From: UBA1046 sp012511325 | Lineage (GTDB): Bacteria > Bacillota > Clostridia > Saccharofermentanales > DTU023 | Direction of reading: 5' to 3' | DNA: 64,000 bases | NCBI GenBank assembly: GCA_050951925.1 | Contig: JBMNJZ010000001.1 | Span: forward strand, 930,001 to 994,000 | In this document: positions 50,928-59,999 of the stretch, piece after piece | Numbering within the stretch: position 1 is the first letter of the stretch | Layout of the letters: every line of letters starts with the position of its first letter | Program-made: the position numbers and the translations under genes | Notes under the pieces: model-generated | The model's input: only the letters and a program-made list of their open reading frames with translations | Told to the model about the DNA's origin: nothing | Databases searched by the model: none

Positions 50928-52328
50928 TTGGCTGATTTTCAACTGGGATTTGGTATGGATGACGATCTATATGCTAATATCCGCGTGATCGGAGTTGGCG
51001 GTGGAGGCTGTAATGCCGTTGACCGCATGATCAACGATGGTGTACAGGGAATAGAGTTTATAGCTGTGAACACTGACCATCAGAGTCTGGCCAAGAGCCT
51101 GGCATCTGAGCGCATTCAGATCGGGTCAAAAGTTACCAGAGGTTTGGGTGCCGGAGCACATCCTGAGACGGGGCAGAAGGCGGCAGAAGAAAATATTGAA
51201 GAGATATCTAAAGTGCTGGAAGGCACGGATATGCTCTTTATTACTGCGGGTATGGGAGGTGGTACCGGAACGGGAGCTTCACCTGTTGTAGCAGCAATTG
51301 CCCGTAAAATGGGGATTTTGACAGTTGGTGTTGTGACAATGCCTTTCCGCTTTGAAGGAGCCAAGAGAAGACAAAATGCAGAGCGCGGTGTTCGCGACTT
51401 GCAGCAGTATGTTGATTCTCTGATTATTGTTCCCAATGATAAATTGCTTGAAATCGCCAGTGATGATACTTCCATTGATGATGCATTCAGCATGGCGGAC
51501 AGAGTTCTCCAGTACGGTGTGTCCAGCATCTCCGATCTAGTGGCTGTCAATGGTATGATCAACCTTGACCTGGCTGATGTGCGCCGTGTCATGACTGACG
51601 CCGGCGTCTGTCATATGGGTATTGGCCGTGGCTCAGGTGAAAGCAGAGCCGCTACAGCAGTGAAACAAGCCATGAACAGTCCGCTGCTTGATACAACAAT
51701 TGATGGAGCTCATAGCATTATCATCAATTTTACCGGCGGCCACGATATGAAAATAAAAGAGATTAATGAAGCAGCTTCTCAGGTTCGGGAAGCAGTATCG
51801 CCTGATGCGGATATTATCTTTGGCGCAGTGATTGACGAGAACATGCAAGATGATCTGCTTATCACGATTATTGCCAGCCGCTTTGATCAGGAGGGCATGC
51901 AAAAACAGGCAGTGCGGTCACAACAAACGGCAATAGCAGCAGCTCAGCCTATGTTTTCAAGCGGTCGTTCTGCCACTCCCGAAACACCTCGCAGCCAACA
52001 GGAGGAGTTGCCGGAATTTTTAAGACCGATGCGCAAACAGGAAGCGAGAAGAGTGGCGCCTGAAAGAACGGTACGCCCTGTTCAGGATGAAAGCCGTGAG
52101 CCGGTTGCGTACAGTCAGAACCCGAACCGCCAAGCCAATGATGCCGCAATGGCAGATCTGATCTCGCGCGTCTCGGAGAGCACGATGTGGAGTCAGCGCG
52201 AAGAGCCGGAAATTCTGGATGAGGCGCCTAGAACCCCAAGCGCTCCCAGGGGATCCGGTAGGAAACAGCCGAGCAAAGGTGGCAGAGTCCTGCCCTGGTT
52301 TTTACAGGACAGCGAAGACCAAGACTAA
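50928..52328 (+). CDS. ftsZ: Cell division GTPase FtsZ
   Basis: The 466-residue tubulin homologue that forms the division ring. It has RVIGVGGGGCNAVDRMI, the tubulin signature GMGGGTGTGASP, the T7 loop NLDLADVRRVM and a C-terminal domain, followed by a long acidic, Gln/Arg-rich linker (about 320-450) and the C-terminal peptide GRVLPWFLQDSEDQD. TTG 50928 is chosen as start because it lies nine bases after AAAGGAG; another TTG at 50919 abuts that site. No ftsA precedes it. A strong terminator follows. Confidence 0.97.
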   Translation: MADFQLGFGMDDDLYANIRVIGVGGGGCNAVDRMINDGVQGIEFIAVNTDHQSLAKSLASERIQIGSKVTRGLGAGAHPETGQKAAEENIEEISKVLEGTDMLFITAGMGGGTGTGASPVVAAIARKMGILTVGVVTMPFRFEGAKRRQNAERGVRDLQQYVDSLIIVPNDKLLEIASDDTSIDDAFSMADRVLQYGVSSISDLVAVNGMINLDLADVRRVMTDAGVCHMGIGRGSGESRAATAVKQAMNSPLLDTTIDGAHSIIINFTGGHDMKIKEINEAASQVREAVSPDADIIFGAVIDENMQDDLLITIIASRFDQEGMQKQAVRSQQTAIAAAQPMFSSGRSATPETPRSQQEELPEFLRPMRKQEARRVAPERTVRPVQDESREPVAYSQNPNRQANDAAMADLISRVSESTMWSQREEPEILDEAPRTPSAPRGSGRKQPSKGGRVLPWFLQDSEDQD

Positions 52329-52365
52329 GCTACTTTTTTGACAAGGTATATCTACTTGAAGTTTT

Positions 52366-52401
52366 GCCGGACAGATCTGCTGGATCTGTCCGGCATTTTT
52401 T
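52366..52401 (+). terminator. Strong intrinsic terminator after ftsZ
   Basis: GCCGGACAGATC (52366-52377), a 5-base loop, then the exact complement (52383-52394) and ATTTTTT. A perfect 12-base-pair stem with a T-run. Confidence 0.95.
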
Positions 52402-52419
52402 AGAAACGGAGTGCTGAAC

Positions 52420-52893
52420 ATGAAATGTCCGCATTGTGGCTACGATGAAGATAGAGTTATTGACTCAAGGCCTGTGGATGAAGGTATCGCTATCCGAAGG
52501 CGCAGAGAATGTATGTCCTGCCTGGAGCGCTTCACAACCTATGAGCGGGTCGAGAATATGTCATTGATGGTAATCAAAAAAGATGGCTCTCGTCAGCCCT
52601 TTGAACGCAATAAGCTGATTAACGGCATTTTAAAAAGCTGTGAAAAGAGACCGGTCTCAACGCAACAAATTACCAAAATTGTTGACACGATTGAACGTCA
52701 ATTAGAGAATAGCCTGAGGCGAGAAGTTCCAACGCGGGAGTTGGGCGAATTGGTTTTGCAGCAACTGCGTGATATTGATGAGGTAGCATATATTCGTTTT
52801 GCTTCGGTCTACCGGGAATTCGTCGACATTGGCTCTTTTTTCGATGCCATCAGCTCATTGACAGAGAGTACCGACAGAAAAGATAATGAGTAA
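52420..52893 (+). CDS. nrdR: Transcriptional repressor NrdR
   Basis: The 157-residue repressor of ribonucleotide reductase genes. The zinc ribbon at the N-terminus has CPHCGYDEDRVIDSRP and IRRRRECMSCLERFTTYE, followed by the ATP-cone domain (LMVIKKDGSRQPFERNKL). ATG 52420 lies eight bases after GGAG and gives the family N-terminus MKCPHCG; an in-frame GTG at 52411 is rejected. No NrdR box or nrd gene is visible in the window. It is two bases upstream of the response regulator. Confidence 0.96.
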   Translation: MKCPHCGYDEDRVIDSRPVDEGIAIRRRRECMSCLERFTTYERVENMSLMVIKKDGSRQPFERNKLINGILKSCEKRPVSTQQITKIVDTIERQLENSLRREVPTRELGELVLQQLRDIDEVAYIRFASVYREFVDIGSFFDAISSLTESTDRKDNE

Positions 52894-52895
52894 TC

Positions 52896-53624
52896 ATGGA
52901 TAAAACGGTTTTAATTGTAGATGATGATCCCAATATCAGTGAACTGTTGCGCCTGTATTTCAGTAAGGACGGCTTCAAGGTGCAGATTTGCTACAATGGC
53001 AATGATGTACTTGATATTTATCGTCTGTCATTGCCTGATGTAATTGTGCTGGATTTGATGTTGCCGGGTATGGGAGGATTTGATGTCCTGCGCGCTTTGC
53101 GCAAAGAATCGGATGTTCCGGTCCTGATTCTTACGGCCAGAGGTGATACTCTGGATAAGGTGGTAGGGCTGGAACTAGGGGCAGATGACTATATCGAAAA
53201 ACCATTTGAGCCGAAAGAACTACTGGCCAGGGTTAAGGCTGTACTGAGGAGAACCCAGTCAGGCCCGGATAAAGCGAAGTCTTCCGGCGATGAGGATCTG
53301 CATAAGCCAGATATCATTACCTGGCCTGAGCTAATAGTTGATCGCACTCGATATACTGTCACAATCGGGCAGCAGGAAATTGACATCCCGCCTAAAGAAC
53401 TAGAGCTTTTATATTTCCTCGCCGGGCATCCTGACCGGGTTTTTACACGAGAGCAGTTATTGGAGAACATCTGGGGTTTTGATTTTTTTGGCGGCACACG
53501 AACTGTGGATGTGCATATCAAGCGCATAAGAGAAAAGGTCGACAGTGTGCCACATCCTGACTGGAGGATTAAAACGGTCTGGGGTGTAGGTTATAAATTC
53601 GAGACTTCTAAAGTCGAAGACTAA
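52896..53624 (+). CDS. OmpR/PhoB family response regulator
   Basis: The 242-residue protein has a receiver domain with the acidic pocket D9-D10, phosphoacceptor D53 (VIVLDLMLPGMGG), LILTAR and EKPFEPKELLARV, then a linker and a winged-helix DNA-binding domain (TRYTVTIGQQEIDIPPKELE; REQLLENIWGFDFFGGTRTV). It is paired with the kinase two bases downstream and sits just after nrdR. Targets are unknown; nearness to envelope genes suggests, but does not prove, a cell-wall role. Confidence 0.95.
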   Translation: MDKTVLIVDDDPNISELLRLYFSKDGFKVQICYNGNDVLDIYRLSLPDVIVLDLMLPGMGGFDVLRALRKESDVPVLILTARGDTLDKVVGLELGADDYIEKPFEPKELLARVKAVLRRTQSGPDKAKSSGDEDLHKPDIITWPELIVDRTRYTVTIGQQEIDIPPKELELLYFLAGHPDRVFTREQLLENIWGFDFFGGTRTVDVHIKRIREKVDSVPHPDWRIKTVWGVGYKFETSKVED

Positions 53625-53626
53625 GT

Positions 53627-55159
53627 ATGAAACGCCCGTCCTTTTTGAAATCTATTTATGCTCGCACTCTGTTTAGAGTCGCCTTTGCGATCCTGATCAT
53701 TTTTATCATTCTGGCGACAGTATATTTTTCTTTGTTTATCTCAGCCAGACGCAGCCAGGAAACGGCTTATCTAAGGCGTAATGCCGAAGAAATTGCTATC
53801 ACGGTTTCCCGAGGCATGAATAGAACCCGAACAGCCATTGAGAGTTCGGAGATTCCTTCTTATATCAGCCTCACCGGCAGGTCAACCGATTCCCTGGTTT
53901 GGTTGATTAATGCTAATGGCGAGCTGATCTACAATACCGGAATTCCCGCAACTACATATGCAAAATTGCAAGAAGCAACGGATGACAGACAATTTTACAG
54001 GCTGCCGTTTGCGGCACAAAATCGTTCGCAAATTGTCTATAGCCAGATAGCCCGCAATTCTGAGCTTGGCCAACTGTTGCCCAGAAATATCAGCTGGATG
54101 ATAGCCAGCGCGCCTTTAATTTCACTGACGGGTGCTTATGCCGGCGAGATTATTTTGCTGAGAGCTCTGTCAGCGGATTCACATATTGAATTTTTCCAGG
54201 ATAATCTGGTGCCAATTGCTTTTCTGATTGCCTTTTTTCTGGCCCTGATTGTGATTTTGCTCCTGTCCCGCGAAATCACGAAACCTATCTCACTGCTGGC
54301 TGATACGGCAGAACGAGTCTATAGGGGCGATCTGTCTGCCAGAGTGCCCGTTCCATCGGCCGCTATAAACGATAATCCTGAAAACAATCTTTTATCTTCC
54401 GACAGTGAAGAATTCCAAGATGATGATTTAATTTTGCTGATCCGTACCTTCAATACTTTAATCGAAAAATTTGAAACACAGGAAAAAGAGCGCATGGATT
54501 TCATGAGTAGTATTTCACATGATCTCAGATCGCCGATTACGTCAATCAGAGGTTTTGTAGAGGGCATGCTCGATGGAACTGTGCCTGTAGATCAGACGGA
54601 GCATTACTTAAAAATTGTCCGGCAGGAAAGTATTCGCCTCCAGCAGTTGGTAAATGAACTATTTGAAATGTCTACAGTCCTGAGAAAAGACAATTTGGTG
54701 ATGAGCATTTTTGATATGAATGAATTGATAGCGGATGTGATTGATAGCCATGAGCCGCAATTACAAGAGAAGAACATCAATTTGCAAGTTGACCTGGTCC
54801 CTGATGATGATTCACTTGTGATTGGCAATGACGAAGCGATCCAGCGCGTAATAGTCAATATGCTTGGCAATGCTATCCGTTTTTGTCCCCTGAACGGCGA
54901 AATTAAAATCAGCAGTCATATCACTGATAGCAAGCTCTATCAATTTGTAATTGAAGACAATGGCCGCGGTTTATCCGATGAAGATCTGGAGTATGTCTTT
55001 GACCGCTTCTACAAAGCCGATAAAGCCAGAAATTCGGAGGGCTCCGGCCTCGGCCTGTTCATTGCCCGCAATATCATACAAGCACATGGCCAAATGATTG
55101 AAGCTGACAATAGCATGATGGGCGGAGCAATGTTCTCTTTTACCCTGGCTACGCCCTAG
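53627..55159 (+). CDS. Membrane sensor histidine kinase
   Basis: The 510-residue kinase has TM1 (about 15-37), an extracytoplasmic sensor of about 150 residues, TM2 (about 190-212) and a HAMP domain. The HAMP contains an acidic insert of about 25 residues (NDNPENNLLSSDSEEFQDDD). HisKA has H298 in SSISHDLRSPITSI. HATPase has NAIRFCP, EDNGRGLSDEDLEYVFDRFY and GSGLGLFIARNI. It phosphorylates the preceding regulator. The sensor domain matches nothing I recognise. Confidence 0.95.
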   Translation: MKRPSFLKSIYARTLFRVAFAILIIFIILATVYFSLFISARRSQETAYLRRNAEEIAITVSRGMNRTRTAIESSEIPSYISLTGRSTDSLVWLINANGELIYNTGIPATTYAKLQEATDDRQFYRLPFAAQNRSQIVYSQIARNSELGQLLPRNISWMIASAPLISLTGAYAGEIILLRALSADSHIEFFQDNLVPIAFLIAFFLALIVILLLSREITKPISLLADTAERVYRGDLSARVPVPSAAINDNPENNLLSSDSEEFQDDDLILLIRTFNTLIEKFETQEKERMDFMSSISHDLRSPITSIRGFVEGMLDGTVPVDQTEHYLKIVRQESIRLQQLVNELFEMSTVLRKDNLVMSIFDMNELIADVIDSHEPQLQEKNINLQVDLVPDDDSLVIGNDEAIQRVIVNMLGNAIRFCPLNGEIKISSHITDSKLYQFVIEDNGRGLSDEDLEYVFDRFYKADKARNSEGSGLGLFIARNIIQAHGQMIEADNSMMGGAMFSFTLATP

Positions 55160-55205
55160 CTTTTCTACCGGCCTTATTATTGGAGGAAAGCTCAGACTAT
55201 TATTG

Positions 55206-55211
55206 TATAAT
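55206..55211 (+). promoter_or_regulatory. Lone TATAAT immediately before the HtrA-like gene
   Basis: A perfect -10 hexamer ends 7 bases before ATG 55219, so transcription would begin at or next to the start codon. There is no -35 match and no ribosome-binding site, which would imply a leaderless transcript if the site is used. Confidence 0.35.
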
Positions 55212-55218
55212 CTAGAGT

Positions 55219-56640
55219 ATGAAAAAACCAAGTAGCAGACCAATTCAAGCCCTACTGACCATTTCTGTGTTAGCTTTGACAGCCTTTATTTTAATGGCTG
55301 TGATAATTCCTTTGATTACTGATTACTTTCTGCGCGATAAAAATCCAACCGCAGATGGTGCCAGGCCGGCGCCTGTAGTAGTGACATCGGTTGAAACGAA
55401 TCCTATAGCATCTACAACTCCTGCTATTAAAGTTGATGTAGATCGACCAACAGAGACAATGACAACCGCAACTACAGAAACTGCGCCTGATCCGAAAGAG
55501 ACAGAACCAAAACCGGAGACTTCGGCAGCTACTGCGGCTAGTGCTAATCCCACTGAATCAGCTGCTGTCCAAAGCAGCAGGAAGGATGATGATATCCCCA
55601 GACCAAGTCAAACTGACTCTGAATCTTTGCCTACAGATAAAATCGATATCAATAATGATTCCCTTAGCTATCTAATAGACAATAGAATCCGAGATATTTA
55701 TGCCCGGTATTCGCCGATGGTAGCTTCAATCCAGGTTTATCTTCCAGGCACCAGTTCGACAAATGACAAGATGGAGACCTTTTCCGGTCTGCTGATTTCT
55801 GCCGATGGCAAGGTAATCACCTTTGCCAGCAATTTTTCTTTTGCCTTGGCTTATGGCGATCATCTCTACGAAAGGGCGGAAGTCAGAATTGTGGTGCCGG
55901 GCCGCCCGAAGAGTTTCAATGCGACACTATCTGCAATTCACCAAGACACAGATCTCGCTGTTTTTCAGATTGAAAATGTTTCTAATCTGCCCTATGCTAA
56001 TTTGGATTTTGCATCGGAATTAGTCGTCGGAGAACCAGTAATTTCTATAGGACGACCAGATGTAATGATGTCACAAGGTGGATTGTCCTTAGGATTTGTC
56101 ACGGGCGTATATTATCCGGCGCTACTCGAAAGTGAACTTTCCGTAAGTATGATCCAAACAAATGCTTTTATTTCCCAACAGTCTTCAGGAGGCCCTTTAC
56201 TGAACTTGCAGGGAGAGATTATCGGTCTGGCTAATAGTCGATTTAATCGTTCTTACTCGGATATTATGGGTTATGCACTACCTACACCAATGCTTGTTGC
56301 TGCGCTTGAAGCTCTTGACAATCCGCAAGAGCCTAAGGCGTCTGCTTGGCTTGGCATTCTGACTATGTCTGAGGCTGATAACGAGGATTTGATCGAACTC
56401 ATGGACTGGCCGTCCGGGCTTTTTGTCAGCCAGGTTGTTGACAGAAGTCCGGCTTATGTTGCCGGTATTAGAAATGGCGATATACTGCTATCGTTAAATG
56501 GTATAGCGATGAGCAATCATAAGATATTTAAAGATTATATGCAGAAACAGCCGATCGGTACTTTGGTTCATGTTAGAATCTATCGGACTACAGAGAAGCG
56601 TCTATATAGCATGCAGATCTATTTAAATAAAATGCCATGA
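55219..56640 (+). CDS. HtrA/DegP-like membrane-anchored protein, probable pseudoprotease
   Basis: 473 residues: one N-terminal membrane segment (ALLTISVLALTAFILMAVI), a Thr/Pro/Glu-rich stalk (about 45-145), a trypsin-like domain (about 160-375) and a C-terminal PDZ domain (about 385-470). Aligning ADGKVITFASNF with the HtrA pattern DGYILTNNHVV places S204 where the catalytic His should be. D245 (DTDLAVFQI) and S323 (QSSGGPLL) remain, but the oxyanion Gly of GNSGG is Gln321. Proteolysis by the usual mechanism is unlikely; a scaffold or sensor role outside the membrane is plausible. It overlaps nth by four bases. Confidence 0.85.
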   Translation: MKKPSSRPIQALLTISVLALTAFILMAVIIPLITDYFLRDKNPTADGARPAPVVVTSVETNPIASTTPAIKVDVDRPTETMTTATTETAPDPKETEPKPETSAATAASANPTESAAVQSSRKDDDIPRPSQTDSESLPTDKIDINNDSLSYLIDNRIRDIYARYSPMVASIQVYLPGTSSTNDKMETFSGLLISADGKVITFASNFSFALAYGDHLYERAEVRIVVPGRPKSFNATLSAIHQDTDLAVFQIENVSNLPYANLDFASELVVGEPVISIGRPDVMMSQGGLSLGFVTGVYYPALLESELSVSMIQTNAFISQQSSGGPLLNLQGEIIGLANSRFNRSYSDIMGYALPTPMLVAALEALDNPQEPKASAWLGILTMSEADNEDLIELMDWPSGLFVSQVVDRSPAYVAGIRNGDILLSLNGIAMSNHKIFKDYMQKQPIGTLVHVRIYRTTEKRLYSMQIYLNKMP

Positions 56641-57341
56641 TGAATCAAATTGACAATACAGTACCTGATTCTCGGCAAATCAATCAGATAATATTACTTC
56701 TGCGTCAGACATATCCGGGAGCTGATTGCACATTGGAATTTGATTCACCCTGGGAGCTTTTGGTAGGCGGAATACTTGGTGCTCAATGTACTGATGAAAG
56801 AGTGAATCTAATTGCTCCGCTCCTGCATGAGCGTTTTCCGCAGCTGAGTGATTACGGGTCTGCCAGTCTGGCTGAAATTGAGCAAATCATCAGGAGCTGT
56901 GGCCTATATCGCAATAAAGCTAAGGCGATTAAGGGCAGTGCGTCAATGATTCTGACAGATTTTGCCGGGCAAGTGCCGGAGGAGGAGTCTGATCTTTTAC
57001 GTTTGCCCGGAGTAGGAAGAAAAATTGCCAACTTGGTTAGGTCGGATTTCTTCGGTCACCCGGCCATAGTAGTAGATACTCACTGTGGTCGTATCAGCAG
57101 GTTGCTCGGCTTGACGGACAGTAAAGATCCTGTAAGGATTGAGCGCGATCTGCAGCAGATCTTACCGCAGACAGAATGGATTTCCTGGGGACATCTGATG
57201 GTTGCGCATGGAAGAAATCTATGTGAAGCTCGTTGTCGACAGTGCCGGATTTGTCCTCTGCGCCTGGTATGCGCTTACGGATTTGCGATCGATTTCAGCC
57301 GACAGGGAGTGCGGGGAAATGATGTCCGGGAATGCTATTGA
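56637..57341 (+). CDS. nth: Endonuclease III
   Basis: A 234-residue DNA glycosylase/lyase for oxidised pyrimidines. The helix-hairpin-helix LPGVGRKIANLV contains the catalytic Lys, and VDTHCGRISRLLGL the catalytic Asp. The [4Fe-4S] loop C-x6-C-x2-C-x5-C reads CEARCRQCRICPLRLVC. It continues for about 20 residues past the cluster, and this tail is encoded in the region that overlaps the recG start. Confidence 0.95.
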   Translation: MMNQIDNTVPDSRQINQIILLLRQTYPGADCTLEFDSPWELLVGGILGAQCTDERVNLIAPLLHERFPQLSDYGSASLAEIEQIIRSCGLYRNKAKAIKGSASMILTDFAGQVPEEESDLLRLPGVGRKIANLVRSDFFGHPAIVVDTHCGRISRLLGLTDSKDPVRIERDLQQILPQTEWISWGHLMVAHGRNLCEARCRQCRICPLRLVCAYGFAIDFSRQGVRGNDVRECY

Positions 57342-59400
57342 AAGATATTCTCCTCTTAGTATCCTGCCGGGGGTTGGAACTAAAAAGGCAACTCTATTTG
57401 CCAAGCTGGGGCTGAACACGATTCAGGATCTTCTTTATTTCTTTCCGCGTGACTACGAAGACTGGAGTGAACGTCACTCCCTACAGGAGGCTGTGGACGG
57501 ACAGCTGCTGACGGTGGAAGCAACTGTTGCCCGGGAGCCTACTGTCCAGCGCAAAGGCAGATTGACTATTGTCAGAGCCCGTTTGGAGCAAGAGGGCGCG
57601 GTTATTACTGCGATCTGGTTCAATCAGCCTTGGATAAGGGATCAGCTGAAGATTGGTGCAGATTATGTTTTTCACGGACAGGCAGAACGCAAAGGCAGAT
57701 TCTTCAATTTACAAAACCCCGCCTATTTGCCCAAAGACAAAATCGACTTTTCTTTCAGACCAATTTATCCTTTGACTCAGGGTCTGACGCAAAGAGATAT
57801 CAGACAGGCTATGACAGCAGCCTTGAGACGGTTAAGAATAGGAGAGTTGGAGCCTTTGCCGGCTTCTTTGCGCAAAGAGAATAAACTGTGTACTCTGGAA
57901 TATGCACTGCAAAATATCCATTATCCTGACAATCGGCATGATATTTTAGTATCCAGGGAACGCCTGGGTTTTGACGAACTTTTTTTATTGCAGATGGGCC
58001 TGAGGCTGATTAAAAAGCGGCATCAAGACAAATATCTTTCACCGAAGCTGAGTTTAGATGCAAAGATAGACGATAAACTTCAGAGTTGGCTGCGGACACT
58101 TCCTTTCCGATTAACAGCTGATCAAAATCAAGCTGTTGCCGATTTGCGCCGGGATTTAGAACAAGAAAAATCTATGAATAGGCTGATCCAAGGCGATGTC
58201 GGTTCAGGTAAAACTGTAGTGGCAGCCTATGGTATGGCTCTGACTGCCTGGTCCGGCTATCAGTCAGTTTTTATGGCGCCGACCTCTATTTTAGCCGAGC
58301 AGCACTATGAAACTCTTTCTGCCCTTTATACTGATACCGGTCTGAATTTGGCTTTGCTGACAGGTGCTGTCAGAAAAAGCGAACGGTCTGCCATCCTGGC
58401 CGGCCTGGCTGATGGCACAATAGATATTCTTATCGGTACGCATGCGGTTCTGGAGGAGGCAGTCAAATATAATAATTTAGGTCTGTGTATTACTGATGAG
58501 CAACACCGTTTTGGTGTTGATCAGAGGGCCAGTCTAGGTGATTTTTCGGGCAACAATCTGTTTCCCCATATGCTGGTGATGTCGGCTACACCCATTCCGA
58601 GAACCTTGGCTCTGATTATTTATGGTGATCTGGATATAACTTTGATTCGTCAAAAGCCACCGGGGCGTGTTCCTGTAGCAACCTATACCGCCCGCGAAAA
58701 GGACAGGGGCAGAGTAGAAAAACTGATGCGGCGTAGAATTGAACAAAACGAGCAAGTCTATGTCGTCTGCCCAATGATTGAGGATAGCTCGGAACAAGAT
58801 CTTGAATCAGCTACCGGAGTATACAATTATTTGTCTCAGACCGTATTCCCCGAGCAAAAGGTGGCATTACTGCATGGCAGATTGACTGCCAAAGCCAAGT
58901 CGACAATCATGGAAGACTTTGGTCAAGGGAAGATTGACATTCTGGTTACTACGACTGTGATCGAGGTAGGAGTTGACAATCCTCAAGCCACCATGATGGT
59001 GATAGAAAATGCGGAAAGATTTGGACTGGCGCAGCTGCATCAGCTCAGAGGCCGGATTGGCAGAGGTGAAAAAGAAAGTCTTTGTGTATTGATGAGTGAA
59101 ACCACTGACGCCAAGGCCAGGCAGAGATTGACGGCGCTCTGTCTTACCAATGACGGCTTTGCGCTGGCTGAAGAAGATTTGAAACTGAGAGGTCCCGGCG
59201 ATTTTTTTGGCATCAGACAGCATGGTCTGCCGGAATTTAAGATTGTTAACTTGTATGAGGATAAGGAGCTGATTTTGAAAACCAGCAGTGCCGCTGACAA
59301 GCTGTTGCAAGATGATCCGGATCTGACAGCAGTTGAGAATCGTAGATTACTGCCCTTTATCAAACGTCGGTTGACAAATAATTGGGAACCGGTTCTATGA
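57319..59400 (+). CDS. recG: ATP-dependent DNA helicase RecG
   Basis: It remodels stalled forks and recombination intermediates. The 693-residue protein has an N-terminal wedge/OB domain (SILPGVGTKKATLFAKLGL; LLTVEATV), Walker A GDVGSGKTVVA, the DEQH box DEQHRFGV, and helicase motifs SATPIPRTLAL and HQLRGRIGRG. ATG 57319 behind GGGAG is chosen; a frame-open start at 57202 lies deep inside nth. It overlaps nth by 23 bases and rsmD by four. Confidence 0.96.
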   Translation: MMSGNAIERYSPLSILPGVGTKKATLFAKLGLNTIQDLLYFFPRDYEDWSERHSLQEAVDGQLLTVEATVAREPTVQRKGRLTIVRARLEQEGAVITAIWFNQPWIRDQLKIGADYVFHGQAERKGRFFNLQNPAYLPKDKIDFSFRPIYPLTQGLTQRDIRQAMTAALRRLRIGELEPLPASLRKENKLCTLEYALQNIHYPDNRHDILVSRERLGFDELFLLQMGLRLIKKRHQDKYLSPKLSLDAKIDDKLQSWLRTLPFRLTADQNQAVADLRRDLEQEKSMNRLIQGDVGSGKTVVAAYGMALTAWSGYQSVFMAPTSILAEQHYETLSALYTDTGLNLALLTGAVRKSERSAILAGLADGTIDILIGTHAVLEEAVKYNNLGLCITDEQHRFGVDQRASLGDFSGNNLFPHMLVMSATPIPRTLALIIYGDLDITLIRQKPPGRVPVATYTAREKDRGRVEKLMRRRIEQNEQVYVVCPMIEDSSEQDLESATGVYNYLSQTVFPEQKVALLHGRLTAKAKSTIMEDFGQGKIDILVTTTVIEVGVDNPQATMMVIENAERFGLAQLHQLRGRIGRGEKESLCVLMSETTDAKARQRLTALCLTNDGFALAEEDLKLRGPGDFFGIRQHGLPEFKIVNLYEDKELILKTSSAADKLLQDDPDLTAVENRRLLPFIKRRLTNNWEPVL

Positions 59401-59957
59401 CAAGAATTATCAGTGGCAAGGCTAAAGGCAAGATATTGATTAATCTGGCGGGGGATCTGGTTCAGCCAACTTCCAGCCGTACAAAAGAGGCTTTGTTTTC
59501 AATTCTTGCCAGCAGACAGCTTGACGGTGCGTTTCTCGATCTGTTCGCAGGCAGCGGTCAGATTGGTTTGGAAGCTGCCAGTAGAGGATTTAGTCCGGTT
59601 ATCCTTGTGGAGAAATCCAGATCCGCCCAACAAGTGATCCGCAAAAATATTGCTGCTACTAAATTGCAGACTGCTGCTACCTTAATATGCCTTAGTGCCC
59701 GTCAGGCAATTGCAAGGTTGCACCGACAAGGTTTGCTCTTTAATGTTATTTTTCTTGATCCTCCCTGGAATGTGGCAGCTGAATTATTTGCAGATCTGGC
59801 TATACCCCTGACTGAGCTGTTACAAGAGAATGGAGTACTGATTCTGGAGCACCACAAAAATGTGAAAAGCCCTGAGGCTGTAACAGGATTGGAATATTCG
59901 AGCAGTTGTAAGTATGGAAACGCGGTGTTATCATTTTATCAGAAAGTGGCGCAATAA
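59397..59957 (+). CDS. rsmD: 16S rRNA (guanine-966-N2) methyltransferase
   Basis: The 186-residue SAM enzyme starts MTRIISGKAKGK, then has the SAM loop FLDLFAGSGQIGLEAASRG and the catalytic motif FLDPPWN (usually DPPY; Trp here is a mild variant). ATG 59397 overlaps the recG stop as ATGA and is preferred over the in-frame ATG at 59382. The order rsmD-coaD is conserved in Firmicutes. Confidence 0.94.
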   Translation: MTRIISGKAKGKILINLAGDLVQPTSSRTKEALFSILASRQLDGAFLDLFAGSGQIGLEAASRGFSPVILVEKSRSAQQVIRKNIAATKLQTAATLICLSARQAIARLHRQGLLFNVIFLDPPWNVAAELFADLAIPLTELLQENGVLILEHHKNVKSPEAVTGLEYSSSCKYGNAVLSFYQKVAQ

Positions 59958-59999
59958 CAGCCATTTCAGCTTTTATTGCGACTATGCGCAGGTGCCTAA

